Source: Bacillus haynesii (GTDB lineage Bacteria > Bacillota > Bacilli > Bacillales > Bacillaceae). From it: a DNA stretch of 64,000 nt. This document shows positions 18,055-25,129 of this stretch, one piece after another (position 1 is the first letter of the stretch; every line of letters begins with the position of its first letter). Where the stretch lies: the NCBI RefSeq assembly GCF_001969855.1, contig NZ_MRBL01000001.1, positions 124,001 to 188,000 on the forward strand, read 5' to 3'. A program made the translations under genes and the position numbers. The notes under the pieces were generated by a model, which saw nothing but the letters and a program-made list of their open reading frames with translations, was not told where the DNA came from and did no database searches.

Positions 18055-20003
18055 TATACCTCATCCCTCCCCTGAAACGATTTGGCTTGCATGCGGAACA
18101 TTCTGCTGTATTCCCCGTTTTTGTCCATAAGTTCCTGATGGCTTCCCTCTTCCGCGATTCTTCCGTTTTTCAAAACCAGTATGCGGTCAGCCATTTTTAC
18201 CGTACTGAACCGATGGGAAATCATGATCACCGTTTTTCCCTCTGTGAAGCTGTGAAACTGCCGGAAAATATCATACTCAGCCCGAATATCCAAAGATGCG
18301 GCCGGCTCGTCCAATATGACGAGTCCGGCATCTTTCATAAACGATCTGGCTAAAGCGATCCTTTGCCATTGGCCTCCCGAAAAATCGGTACCGCCCCATT
18401 CAGGGCCGATCATCGTTTCCAGCCCTTCAGGCAAACCTTCGATGATCGTTTCCAGCTTGGCAGACCGGGCGGCGGCGCTAAGTTTTTCCTCATCACCTAA
18501 AGCTTCCGTGCGGCCTATCGCGATATTGTGCCGGAGTGACAATTCGTACTTGCCAAACTCCTGAAACACAACCGCCATCCTGTTTCTCAGCTCATGAAGA
18601 TCGACTTGGCGGATGTCTTTGCCGTTCACTTTAATCTCACCCTCATCATATTCATAAAAACGGCAGAGCAGTTTGATGAGCGTTGTTTTCCCCGATCCAT
18701 TCGCCCCTACAATGGCAATTCTTTCTCCCGGTGATACTGAAAAGCTGATTCGATTCAGAACCTCGCCTGAGTGCATGTCATCTGATTGAGGCTGCTCGTC
18801 GTGTTGCCGCATCTCTTCATCCTCAAGCTCATCGAGCATATCCAAATCTTCCTCATCCTCGTCAGCTTCAGCTTCATTTACCCGAGAGCCGGCAGCCGCT
18901 TCTCTGAAAGGATAGCGGAAGGTTACATTTTTGAATTCGACTGCCAGCGGTCCTTCGTCCCCGAGAGATTCGCCATTGGAAGGAAGCCTGATATCCTTTT
19001 CAGCGTTCATAAAAAGAAAAAAGTCTCTTCCCATTCTCCATATATCGAACGTATCTGCACCTTCTTTGGCGATATCCCGGAGAGCCGCTGATAATTGAAA
19101 CACGGCCCCTAAGTACAGCGATATATCCCCCACAGAGAAACTGCTTGAATGGGATTGGGACAGAATCCAAAAGTACCCCAAACCCGTTCCGGCCCCCGAT
19201 AAGAAACCCGTTAAAACCGACCAGCGCGCGCTTCTGACTTGAATATTCCGCAGCACAGAATACAAGCCTTTAAAAGCAGATTGATATAAATCAAGAAAGA
19301 AAGATCCCAGGCCAAACAGGCGTACTTCTTTTGCAGATCGTCTCCCAAGCAGAATGTGGCGCGCATATGCAGCCCTCCTTCTGACAGGGGCGTAATCCTT
19401 GTGATATTCCCACTCCATTTCATTATAATGATTATGGACAAAAGCGAATGGAGCGGTAGACAAAATAAGGATGAAAGCAAGGACGGGCGACAGATAGGCG
19501 ATGATCAAAACGACGCCCGCCAAAGACATAATGGCGGTCACCAAGTTCGAACTGATATTAATGAATTGGGAAGGTAGCCATGTCGAACGATCCCGCAGTG
19601 TTTCCAGCCGGTCCCTGTACTTTGGATCCTCAAAAAAGCGCATCCCCGGAATGCGGTCAAAAGCGTCGATTAACAAACTGTTGACTGTGATCATCGACCT
19701 CTCAGAAAGCATTGCCTTTACCCATTTTTCCAATGATTTAACGACACTGATCATGACTAAGCTTCCTGCATAAATGACAGCCCATATTTCCGCATGGATG
19801 ACGGCTTCCTGCTCGACAATGCCGTCGATCATTTCCTTTGAAGCGTACAATTGAATTAAAGGTGCTCCGGCCTCGATCAGCATGAAGAAAACCATGCAAA
19901 TCATCAGCCACGGGCCGGATTTCCAGACCATTTTCCCAAGCAGACCTGCCGTTTGCAGCGGCTCTTGGATATGCTTCATCTTCCACACATGCTTCACCTT
20001 CAA
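18048..20003 (-). CDS. ABC half-transporter with acidic insertion, lasso cluster
   Basis: This 651-residue exporter subunit has a transmembrane domain (about 1-330), then an ATPase domain with Walker A VGANGSGKTT, signature FSGGQWQRIALAR and Walker B LVILDEPAASLD. Just after the aromatic A-loop of the ATPase domain (VTFRYPF, about residue 365), some 45 extra residues intervene (genomic 18765-18905), dominated by Asp and Glu. The normal strand VLNRISFSVSPGE then resumes. The start is uncertain: TTG at 20003 has a poor site, and GTG at 19988 behind AAGGTG is possible. It follows the cyclase by 18 bp. Confidence 0.85.
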   Translation of the reverse strand: MKVKHVWKMKHIQEPLQTAGLLGKMVWKSGPWLMICMVFFMLIEAGAPLIQLYASKEMIDGIVEQEAVIHAEIWAVIYAGSLVMISVVKSLEKWVKAMLSERSMITVNSLLIDAFDRIPGMRFFEDPKYRDRLETLRDRSTWLPSQFINISSNLVTAIMSLAGVVLIIAYLSPVLAFILILSTAPFAFVHNHYNEMEWEYHKDYAPVRRRAAYARHILLGRRSAKEVRLFGLGSFFLDLYQSAFKGLYSVLRNIQVRSARWSVLTGFLSGAGTGLGYFWILSQSHSSSFSVGDISLYLGAVFQLSAALRDIAKEGADTFDIWRMGRDFFLFMNAEKDIRLPSNGESLGDEGPLAVEFKNVTFRYPFREAAAGSRVNEAEADEDEEDLDMLDELEDEEMRQHDEQPQSDDMHSGEVLNRISFSVSPGERIAIVGANGSGKTTLIKLLCRFYEYDEGEIKVNGKDIRQVDLHELRNRMAVVFQEFGKYELSLRHNIAIGRTEALGDEEKLSAAARSAKLETIIEGLPEGLETMIGPEWGGTDFSGGQWQRIALARSFMKDAGLVILDEPAASLDIRAEYDIFRQFHSFTEGKTVIMISHRFSTVKMADRILVLKNGRIAEEGSHQELMDKNGEYSRMFRMQAKSFQGRDEVYC

Positions 20004-20021
20004 TTTCTATACCTATTGTGG

Positions 20022-22022
20022 TCATTGATACGAGTATATTTTGGCTTTCTCCGGCGTATTGACGGTTTCGATATCAGCCATGACCCTTGGTTTTCCCGGA
20101 CGGCTCCGATCGAGAAGGTGCTCCTTCCCCTTGGATGCTTCCCTGAGCCATATTTCCAAGTCAATGACAGATCTCATATACTGATATCCCATGCCTAGAT
20201 CATTATTTGGATCTTCAGAACGGATAGCCATAGCCAGCAAGTGTTTCCACCATATATCGCGCTTAATGATGCCAAGTTCTTCAACGAAGACGCGCTCCCC
20301 CGGTTCAAATAGCTGAAGGACGTGTCTGCGGTCATTCATAAAGCTTTTCCTGGCCATATGGGCATATGTTGTTTTCGTTGATCTGTTATATACATAGGCA
20401 GGCAGGATATCGGTGAAAGATTTGCGAAGAAGCATTTTAGAGCCTGCATAATGTTCTTCAAGCCCTTTTAAAACATCAAAATGCTGTTCAGGCGGTACAG
20501 AAAATGAAAATTCGATCAGCCGCCGATCCAAAAACGGATGGTACGTAGGCAATGTCACACCAACGGCATCCATGTACCTCGCTCTCGGCCACAAAAAGTC
20601 AAAATGAAACCTCTTGCCCCACACTGAGAGCTCCCGGCTTTTTCGATAGCGAAGATGATCTTCCTTATTGATCTCCCGTTCTCTCTTTCGGTGTTCTTCA
20701 GTAAAATATTCAGGCAGCTCATATTCCGTATCTGACCACAGCAGGTCATAATAGAGCTTTTCGCCGATATAAGGCATGAAAGGGGCGATTCCGTATTGAA
20801 ATCCGAGCTTCAGCATCTCTTTCACGCTGCCGCCTGACCATTCACAAAGCAATTTGTAGATTTCAGAAAAACGTCTCTTCCGAAGCAGAGAATCGAGCAC
20901 TGACACTTCTCCGCTAAAAATGAAATCCCCGCCCTCACCTGTAAGGACAGACGAAGCACCATACTCCTCAGCGATCACTGTAAAAGTCTCATTGACCAGT
21001 GAATTGGCTCTCGGATCAGGACCGTCTACAAACCAAAGCGGATCACGCCCGATTTCCGCGTTTGGAATTTTGGCTGTAGCGTCTCCAAGAATGATCAGGC
21101 CGGGGATGTCCATATCCCGCATCATATTTTTTACAAGGTCCATGTCATGGCTTAATATCATGTCAGGTTCGGCAAATGATATGTTGACGGCCAGCAGCTG
21201 TTCCTTGCATCCGCCTGCCACTGCTGCGGCAGTTACGGCAGCTGAATCCAGTCCGCCGCTTAATTCGACAATATGCCTTTGATCTTTTAAACGATCTGCT
21301 GTCACTTTCTGAAAAAGCTCCCGGAACCGCGGAACAGCGTCTCCGGCAAGATCTTTCACGTTTAACAGCTGCGGGAGTCCCCAGTAGCTGTGCACGTGAA
21401 CCGCATGATCCCGGCCGAGAAAAGCGTAGGACGCCGCAGGCACTTTGCGTATTCCTTTAAAAAACGTCCGATCTTCAAAGCCGTTTTCTCCTACAGCGAA
21501 GCCTGAAGTAGGAAACATTCTGCACACATCTTGATCGATAGCAAAAGGAATGTCATGAACAAGCAAAAGGATGCGCAAGTCATTCGCTGCAAACCATTCT
21601 CCTTTCGGACTGACCCAGTAGTAAACCGGACGGGTTGCGTATATATCAGTCGCCAAAACAAGGCTATGCAGACTGTCATCCCACCACATCATTGTAAACT
21701 CGCCATGCGAGTAAGAAAGCATGGCAGCTTTGTCCTGCTTCAATGACGCGTACAGCTCGTCATCAGATTCGATCTTTCGGGTGCCATCCGATTTTGCGTT
21801 AAGACCGCCGCTGATCCAGCCGTCTAAGATGACGGGGTGCAAAAGGTTTATTTGGGTCGAAGGTCTAAAAGCTTCATCGTATCGGATATGCGCTTCAGCC
21901 ATGTTTGCGATCCCGCTGCTGTAGCTGTGAATCTGTTCTGCCCGCCCCCATTTCTTGACGGCGGTAACCCACTCTTGCCATGCAACGGTGTTGTCTCCCT
22001 GCATTCCAAACCATATTTTCAT
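20022..22022 (-). CDS. Lasso-peptide cyclase (asparagine-synthetase-like, C protein)
   Basis: This 666-residue protein has an N-terminal glutaminase-like fold (about 1-230) without the catalytic Cys2 (it begins MKIWFG). The synthetase domain has the ATP-pyrophosphatase loop VELSGGLDSAAV and the downstream block VLTGEGGDFIFSGE. In lasso biosynthesis the C protein adenylates a ring Asp or Glu, and the core N-terminus attacks it to form the macrolactam. I chose ATG at 22022 because it overlaps the stop of the preceding gene as ATGA, a classic coupling, rather than GTG at 22040. Confidence 0.88.
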   Translation of the reverse strand: MKIWFGMQGDNTVAWQEWVTAVKKWGRAEQIHSYSSGIANMAEAHIRYDEAFRPSTQINLLHPVILDGWISGGLNAKSDGTRKIESDDELYASLKQDKAAMLSYSHGEFTMMWWDDSLHSLVLATDIYATRPVYYWVSPKGEWFAANDLRILLLVHDIPFAIDQDVCRMFPTSGFAVGENGFEDRTFFKGIRKVPAASYAFLGRDHAVHVHSYWGLPQLLNVKDLAGDAVPRFRELFQKVTADRLKDQRHIVELSGGLDSAAVTAAAVAGGCKEQLLAVNISFAEPDMILSHDMDLVKNMMRDMDIPGLIILGDATAKIPNAEIGRDPLWFVDGPDPRANSLVNETFTVIAEEYGASSVLTGEGGDFIFSGEVSVLDSLLRKRRFSEIYKLLCEWSGGSVKEMLKLGFQYGIAPFMPYIGEKLYYDLLWSDTEYELPEYFTEEHRKREREINKEDHLRYRKSRELSVWGKRFHFDFLWPRARYMDAVGVTLPTYHPFLDRRLIEFSFSVPPEQHFDVLKGLEEHYAGSKMLLRKSFTDILPAYVYNRSTKTTYAHMARKSFMNDRRHVLQLFEPGERVFVEELGIIKRDIWWKHLLAMAIRSEDPNNDLGMGYQYMRSVIDLEIWLREASKGKEHLLDRSRPGKPRVMADIETVNTPEKAKIYSYQ

Positions 22023-22483
22023 ACTAGAGATAACACCCACCTTTCAGCATAAGCGCTCATCTTATACGTCTGTAAAACTTTTAAATTCTTATTTTTATGA
22101 TTCGGATCGATCGATTGGCCGTTTTCCATCTGAACCCACGCATGAGAAAACAGCTTGTCATCAATTTTCTTGACCCCGATCACGAGATCAGCATCAGATC
22201 CATTGCTGAATAATATAGATTGAATCGTCAATGCAATAGAAACGCATGAAGTGACCAAATGGTCGTCTTCATCAAGCGAATACAAATATTCGCCGTGCCG
22301 AAGCAGTTCGTCTATATCAAGAAGCCCTGCGCCTCTTGGCTTTGCGCTCGCATACAGCGGAAACAGATGGATCGCAATTTTTTCATAAGCTTCTTCAAAG
22401 TCATGATTTAACAGCATCATACGTACAAAAGCATGAACGGTTGTAAAATACTCATGATTTTTGACTGGCGCTCTTTTTTTCAT
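22019..22483 (-). CDS. Lasso leader peptidase (transglutaminase-like, B2 protein)
   Basis: This 154-residue protein belongs to the McjB/transglutaminase-like group. The catalytic triad is visible as Cys80 (VTSCVSIALT), His114 (LFSHAWVQ) and Asp126 (QSIDPN). B2 proteins cut off the leader of the precursor after it is presented by the B1 protein. Its start and the B1 stop share a base at 22483, and its end overlaps the cyclase start by 4 bp, so B1, B2 and C are tightly coupled. Confidence 0.87.
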   Translation of the reverse strand: MKKRAPVKNHEYFTTVHAFVRMMLLNHDFEEAYEKIAIHLFPLYASAKPRGAGLLDIDELLRHGEYLYSLDEDDHLVTSCVSIALTIQSILFSNGSDADLVIGVKKIDDKLFSHAWVQMENGQSIDPNHKNKNLKVLQTYKMSAYAERWVLSLV

Positions 22484-22755
22484 CAGCTTTTATCCTCTAT
22501 TTTAATCAGCTTGTGATGTGTCAGTTCCTGTATCGCCTCATTTAATATCGCTGACAGTTCTTCCTCCGTCTGATCGAACGCCGATTGCCACTTGATCAGA
22601 ATATCTTTTTTATCCTTTCGTTCATTTTCAATTTCGATCCACAGCTCTTTTAAAGCCCCTTCCAATCCGAAATACTGCCCATTGTCCAGGTTTAGGACGA
22701 TGCATTCATTCTCCAACACGGTTGTCGCTGTCTCTTGATTTCGAATAATTTTCAA
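22483..22755 (-). CDS. PqqD-like precursor recognition protein (B1)
   Basis: This 90-residue protein has the RiPP recognition fold of the PqqD family, best seen at CIVLNLDNGQYFGLEGALKE. In split-B lasso systems it binds the leader peptide and delivers it to the B2 peptidase. A TTG start at 22755 stands 7 bp after GGGGAGG. It is the first gene of the minus-strand modification operon, and a leader of about 200 nt precedes it, containing a hairpin. Confidence 0.85.
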   Translation of the reverse strand: MKIIRNQETATTVLENECIVLNLDNGQYFGLEGALKELWIEIENERKDKKDILIKWQSAFDQTEEELSAILNEAIQELTHHKLIKIEDKS

Positions 22756-22798
22756 AGTTAGACCTCCCCGGTATGCATGATTTCAGAAAAATAAAGGA

Positions 22799-22825
22799 GA
22801 AGAGAGCCGGTAAGCTCTCTTTCAG
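22799..22825 (-). terminator. Hairpin in the leader of the modification operon
   Basis: Arms AGAGAGC and GCTCTCT flank a 6-base loop between the putative promoter at 22953-23000 and the B1 gene. On the minus strand it is followed by a mixed pyrimidine/T stretch. It resembles the two neighbouring terminators. It may act as an attenuator that limits expression of the modification genes, or as a leftover terminator. Confidence 0.5.
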
Positions 22826-23057
22826 CACTTTATGCATGATGTTCTTTCCACTCCCCAGGCGAATGCCGTTATCATTCCAGCGCTGGAGCGTTTTAAAAAG
22901 AGCCTGCAATGCGACGATACCCCTGAATTTACCAACTGATCACATGAATCAGATTATCACAGGACAATATCAAAAAAACCGCAAAAAACTACCGAAAACC
23001 GACATGATTAGCCAACTGCATCAATGGGCCATTATTACGGGATTTATTCGGAGGAAA
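22826..23057. other. Untranslated leader and promoter region of the modification operon
   Basis: This stretch between the regulator and the B1 gene has no convincing gene. A minus-strand frame from a TTG at 22909 and a plus-strand frame from 22773 lack family features. It contains the T-rich promoter described separately. Confidence 0.5.
22953..23000 (-). promoter_or_regulatory. Putative promoter of the lasso modification operon with shared T-rich motif
   Basis: On the minus strand GGTTTT-N6-TTTTTT-GCGG-TTTTTTT is seen. TTGCGG (22979-22984) could serve as -35 with TGTGAT 17 bp away (22956-22961); alternatively TGTGATAAT forms an extended -10. The precursor promoter has nearly the same motif and the same 17-bp architecture, which is why I believe it. 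Confidence 0.55.
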
Positions 23058-23085
23058 AAGAAAAAGAGAGCCTATCGACTCTCTT
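23058..23085 (-). terminator. Terminator of the LuxR-type regulator
   Basis: On the minus strand arms AAAGAGAG and CTCTCTTT are followed by TTCTTTTTCC. It lies about 30 bp past the regulator stop codon. Confidence 0.75.
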
Positions 23086-23115
23086 TTGCAGGAAAAAACG
23101 AATATATACCTTGTT

Positions 23116-23748
23116 TTAAACTTTCTGCTTGATCAAATTAAGCATCGTTCCTTTTTTTACTGCACAGTACCGCGACGTTACTTTTAGCTTTTTATATATT
23201 TTGCTCAAGTGATACTCTACGTTGCGCGTCGACATTTGTAAGTCTGCTGCGATCTCTTTATTTGTTTTACCGCTGGCCACCTTCTGCAAAATATCCAGTT
23301 CTGTGTCTGTTAAATGCTCGTCCACAGCGAGATCGGAGTCGAGCCTCAGTTTTTGCAGCAAGCCGTCGGGAAATAACACCGCCCCTTTTAAACACAATAA
23401 AATACTCGAAGCAATCATGCTGTCTGTATACGATTTATCGATAAACCCTTTGACTCCGGCTTCGATCAGCTTATTAAAATATGAGTGAATTTCATCTCCC
23501 GAAAACATAATGATAATTTTGGATTGAGGTGCGATTTCCAGCGTTTTAAGAGACAGTTCCAACCCGTTCATCCCCGGCATTTTTAAATCATAAAGAAAAA
23601 CGTCTATATGTACCTCTTGATTTTTTAAGAGGTCGAGAGCTTCATTTCCTTCGTGGCAAACGATGACATCCATATTATATTTTTTTAATATTTCCTTCAT
23701 TCCGGATGTCAGAACCCTGTAGTCGTCTACTAACAACACGCGAATCAT
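23116..23748 (-). CDS. NarL/LuxR-type response regulator, orphan, lasso cluster
   Basis: This 210-residue protein has a receiver domain with the acidic pair in LLVDDYR, the phospho-acceptor Asp in FLYDLKMPG and the conserved Lys in GFIDKSY. A LuxR helix-turn-helix follows (about 145-205; LTDTELDILQKVASGKTNKEIAADL). ATG at 23748 has AAGGAG 10 bp upstream and is preferred over GTG at 23757. No histidine kinase is adjacent. It lies between the precursor and the modification operon and is the obvious candidate to control both promoters. Confidence 0.85.
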   Translation of the reverse strand: MIRVLLVDDYRVLTSGMKEILKKYNMDVIVCHEGNEALDLLKNQEVHIDVFLYDLKMPGMNGLELSLKTLEIAPQSKIIIMFSGDEIHSYFNKLIEAGVKGFIDKSYTDSMIASSILLCLKGAVLFPDGLLQKLRLDSDLAVDEHLTDTELDILQKVASGKTNKEIAADLQMSTRNVEYHLSKIYKKLKVTSRYCAVKKGTMLNLIKQKV

Positions 23749-23830
23749 CAGTAACACTCTCCTTAAGTCAGTTTCCTCCGAACAAATACCGCAATAAAAA
23801 CCCTATGAATAGAATTGAAGGATGATGTCG

Positions 23831-23874
23831 GGTTTTAGTGCCTTTTTGTGGTTTTTACCACTTTATTCTATGAT
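23831..23874 (+). promoter_or_regulatory. Promoter and candidate operator of the lasso precursor gene
   Basis: TTGTGG (23846-23851) is followed after exactly 17 bp by TATGAT (23869-23874). The -35 is embedded in GGTTTT-N6-TTTTT-GTGG-TTTTT, the motif shared with the modification-operon promoter. GTGGT/ACCAC at 23848-23861 is a perfect inverted repeat over the -35 region, suitable for a dimeric regulator. Confidence 0.7.
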
Positions 23875-23919
23875 AGCATGAATATGTAATCAACTGGAAG
23901 TAATAAGGAGGTGAGACAG

Positions 23920-24036
23920 ATGCGCAAATTGGAAAGTGCTCAAGTTAAAAACTATGGTACATTCCTGACTGTTACTCTTTCTAAAAAGAGCAAGCCAGGC
24001 GACGGCAAATTCGGCCGCGGCGTAAAACGCGGTTAA
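23920..24036 (+). CDS. Predicted lasso-peptide precursor (A gene)
   Basis: This 38-codon gene starts at an ATG 8 bp after AAGGAGG, with a near-consensus promoter upstream and a strong terminator 14 bp after its stop. Predicted leader: MRKLESAQVKNYGTFLTVTL, with Thr at the -2 position that lasso peptidases require. Predicted core: SKKSKPGDGKFGRGVKRG, where Ser1 could form an amide with Asp8, the only acidic residue in range. The tail of ten residues has Phe11 and several Arg/Lys as possible plugs. The core carries five Lys and two Arg. The typical YxxPxL leader motif is absent. It lies opposite the modification operon, beyond the regulator. Confidence 0.72.
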   Translation: MRKLESAQVKNYGTFLTVTLSKKSKPGDGKFGRGVKRG

Positions 24037-24049
24037 GAGTGTATGAGAA

Positions 24050-24076
24050 AGAGAGAGCCTGAGGCTCTCTCTTTTT
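24050..24076 (+). terminator. Terminator of the lasso precursor gene
   Basis: A perfect 10-bp stem (AGAGAGAGCC/GGCTCTCTCT) with a 3-base loop is followed by TTTT. This is a strong intrinsic terminator dedicated to the 38-codon gene. Confidence 0.92.
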
Positions 24077-24089
24077 CCGTTCAGCAATC

Positions 24090-24126
24090 AAAAAAGAGTG
24101 CGGATCGTTGAAATCCGCACTCTTTT
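24090..24126 (-). terminator. Terminator of the qox operon
   Basis: Arms AAAAGAGTGCGGAT and ATCCGCACTCTTTT flank a short loop just after the qoxD stop codon. It is bidirectional in form. Confidence 0.92.
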
Positions 24127-24135
24127 GCCAATCAA

Positions 24136-24501
24136 TTAATGTCCGCTGTGCTCAGAATGTTTTGCACCTGGAGAACCGCCCTCAGGGTTGTCTCCGTGAT
24201 GGTTGTGAGCAGCGAAGATCCAGACGGAACCGGCAATAATCGCAACCGCAATAAATGCGGCAAACAGCGTATTCCCGACTTGGATTTTGCCGCTGTCACT
24301 TTCAGTCATATGCATAAACATTAAGAGCTGAAGTCCAGCTTGGACGATCGCAAAACCGAAAATAATCCACAGCTTTGCAGCCATGCTTAAATCCGTATAG
24401 ATCACCCACAAGGCCAATAAGGTCAGCACAATGGACAACACGAACCCGACAATATGCTTCCAAGGAAAGTGGCTGTGTTCAGCCGATTGTTTTGCTGCCA
24501 T
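24136..24501 (-). CDS. qoxD: Cytochrome aa3 quinol oxidase subunit IV
   Basis: This small subunit of 121 residues belongs to the menaquinol oxidase that reduces oxygen and pumps protons. Three membrane segments are visible, with the family block FAIVQAGLQLLMFMHMTE; the His-rich C-terminus resembles that of B. subtilis QoxD. I start at ATG 24501 (MAAKQSAEHSHF), which overlaps the qoxC stop as TAATG; an upstream extension to 24573 lacks support. Confidence 0.93.
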   Translation of the reverse strand: MAAKQSAEHSHFPWKHIVGFVLSIVLTLLALWVIYTDLSMAAKLWIIFGFAIVQAGLQLLMFMHMTESDSGKIQVGNTLFAAFIAVAIIAGSVWIFAAHNHHGDNPEGGSPGAKHSEHSGH

Positions 24502-25115
24502 TATACATTCACCAACCCTATCAAATAGACACCGGTAAAGATGAAGATCCATACCACGTCTAAGAAGTGCCAATACAAACTTGAGATAAACAGCTTAGCA
24601 GACGTTTGCGGGGTTAGGCCGCGCTTTTTCGTCTGAAGCAAAATGCCGATAATCCAGAAGATACCGATCGATACGTGCAGTCCGTGCGTTCCCAATAGAA
24701 CAAAGAAAGATGACCAGTAAGCACTTGTCGATAAAGTGGCACCTTCGTGTACATAATGATTGAATTCATAAAGCTCATAGCTGACAAAACCAGCACCGAG
24801 CAACAGGGTAATGATCATCCAGATCATCACGCCTTTCAAACTGCCGCGGCGCATCTCATGCACTGCAATGCCGCATGTGAAACTGCTCGTTAACAGCAGG
24901 AACGTCATGATTAAAACGAGCTTTGCATCGAACAGTTCTGCCGGCAGTACGCCTCCTGCTGTTCTGTTATGAAGAACAGCATAGGTCGCAAATAACGTAG
25001 AGAATAAAGCAATCTCCGCTCCAAGAAAAATCCAAAAGCCAAGGATATTCAACCTTCCGATTTCAGAACGGTATTCCATAGGAGCGTTAGAATTGCTGTG
25101 TTCTGCATGTTCCAT
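24501..25115 (-). CDS. qoxC: Cytochrome aa3 quinol oxidase subunit III
   Basis: This 204-residue protein has five to six membrane segments and is nearly the same as B. subtilis QoxC (MEHAEHSNSNAPMEYRSEIGRLNILGFWIFLGAE; WHFLDVVWIFIFTGVYL). It stabilises subunit I of the menaquinol oxidase. ATG at 25115 follows AAGGAGG by 8 bp. Confidence 0.95.
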   Translation of the reverse strand: MEHAEHSNSNAPMEYRSEIGRLNILGFWIFLGAEIALFSTLFATYAVLHNRTAGGVLPAELFDAKLVLIMTFLLLTSSFTCGIAVHEMRRGSLKGVMIWMIITLLLGAGFVSYELYEFNHYVHEGATLSTSAYWSSFFVLLGTHGLHVSIGIFWIIGILLQTKKRGLTPQTSAKLFISSLYWHFLDVVWIFIFTGVYLIGLVNV

Positions 25116-25129
25116 CAATCCCGCCTCCT

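Noticed and set aside
22706-22909. Minus-strand frame upstream of the B1 gene as an alternative lasso precursor
   Set aside because: No residue of the Gly/Ala/Ser/Cys type has an acidic residue 7-9 places later together with a Thr at -2; the frame overlaps the B1 start and lacks a ribosome site.
22773-23132. Plus-strand 119-codon frame between B1 and the regulator
   Set aside because: It runs through two hairpins and the divergent promoter, has no family features and a composition like a shadow frame.
23920-24036. Ring closure through Glu5 of the small peptide
   Set aside because: Glu5 lies at the start of the leader; no core with a leader and a ring of 7-9 residues can be built around it.
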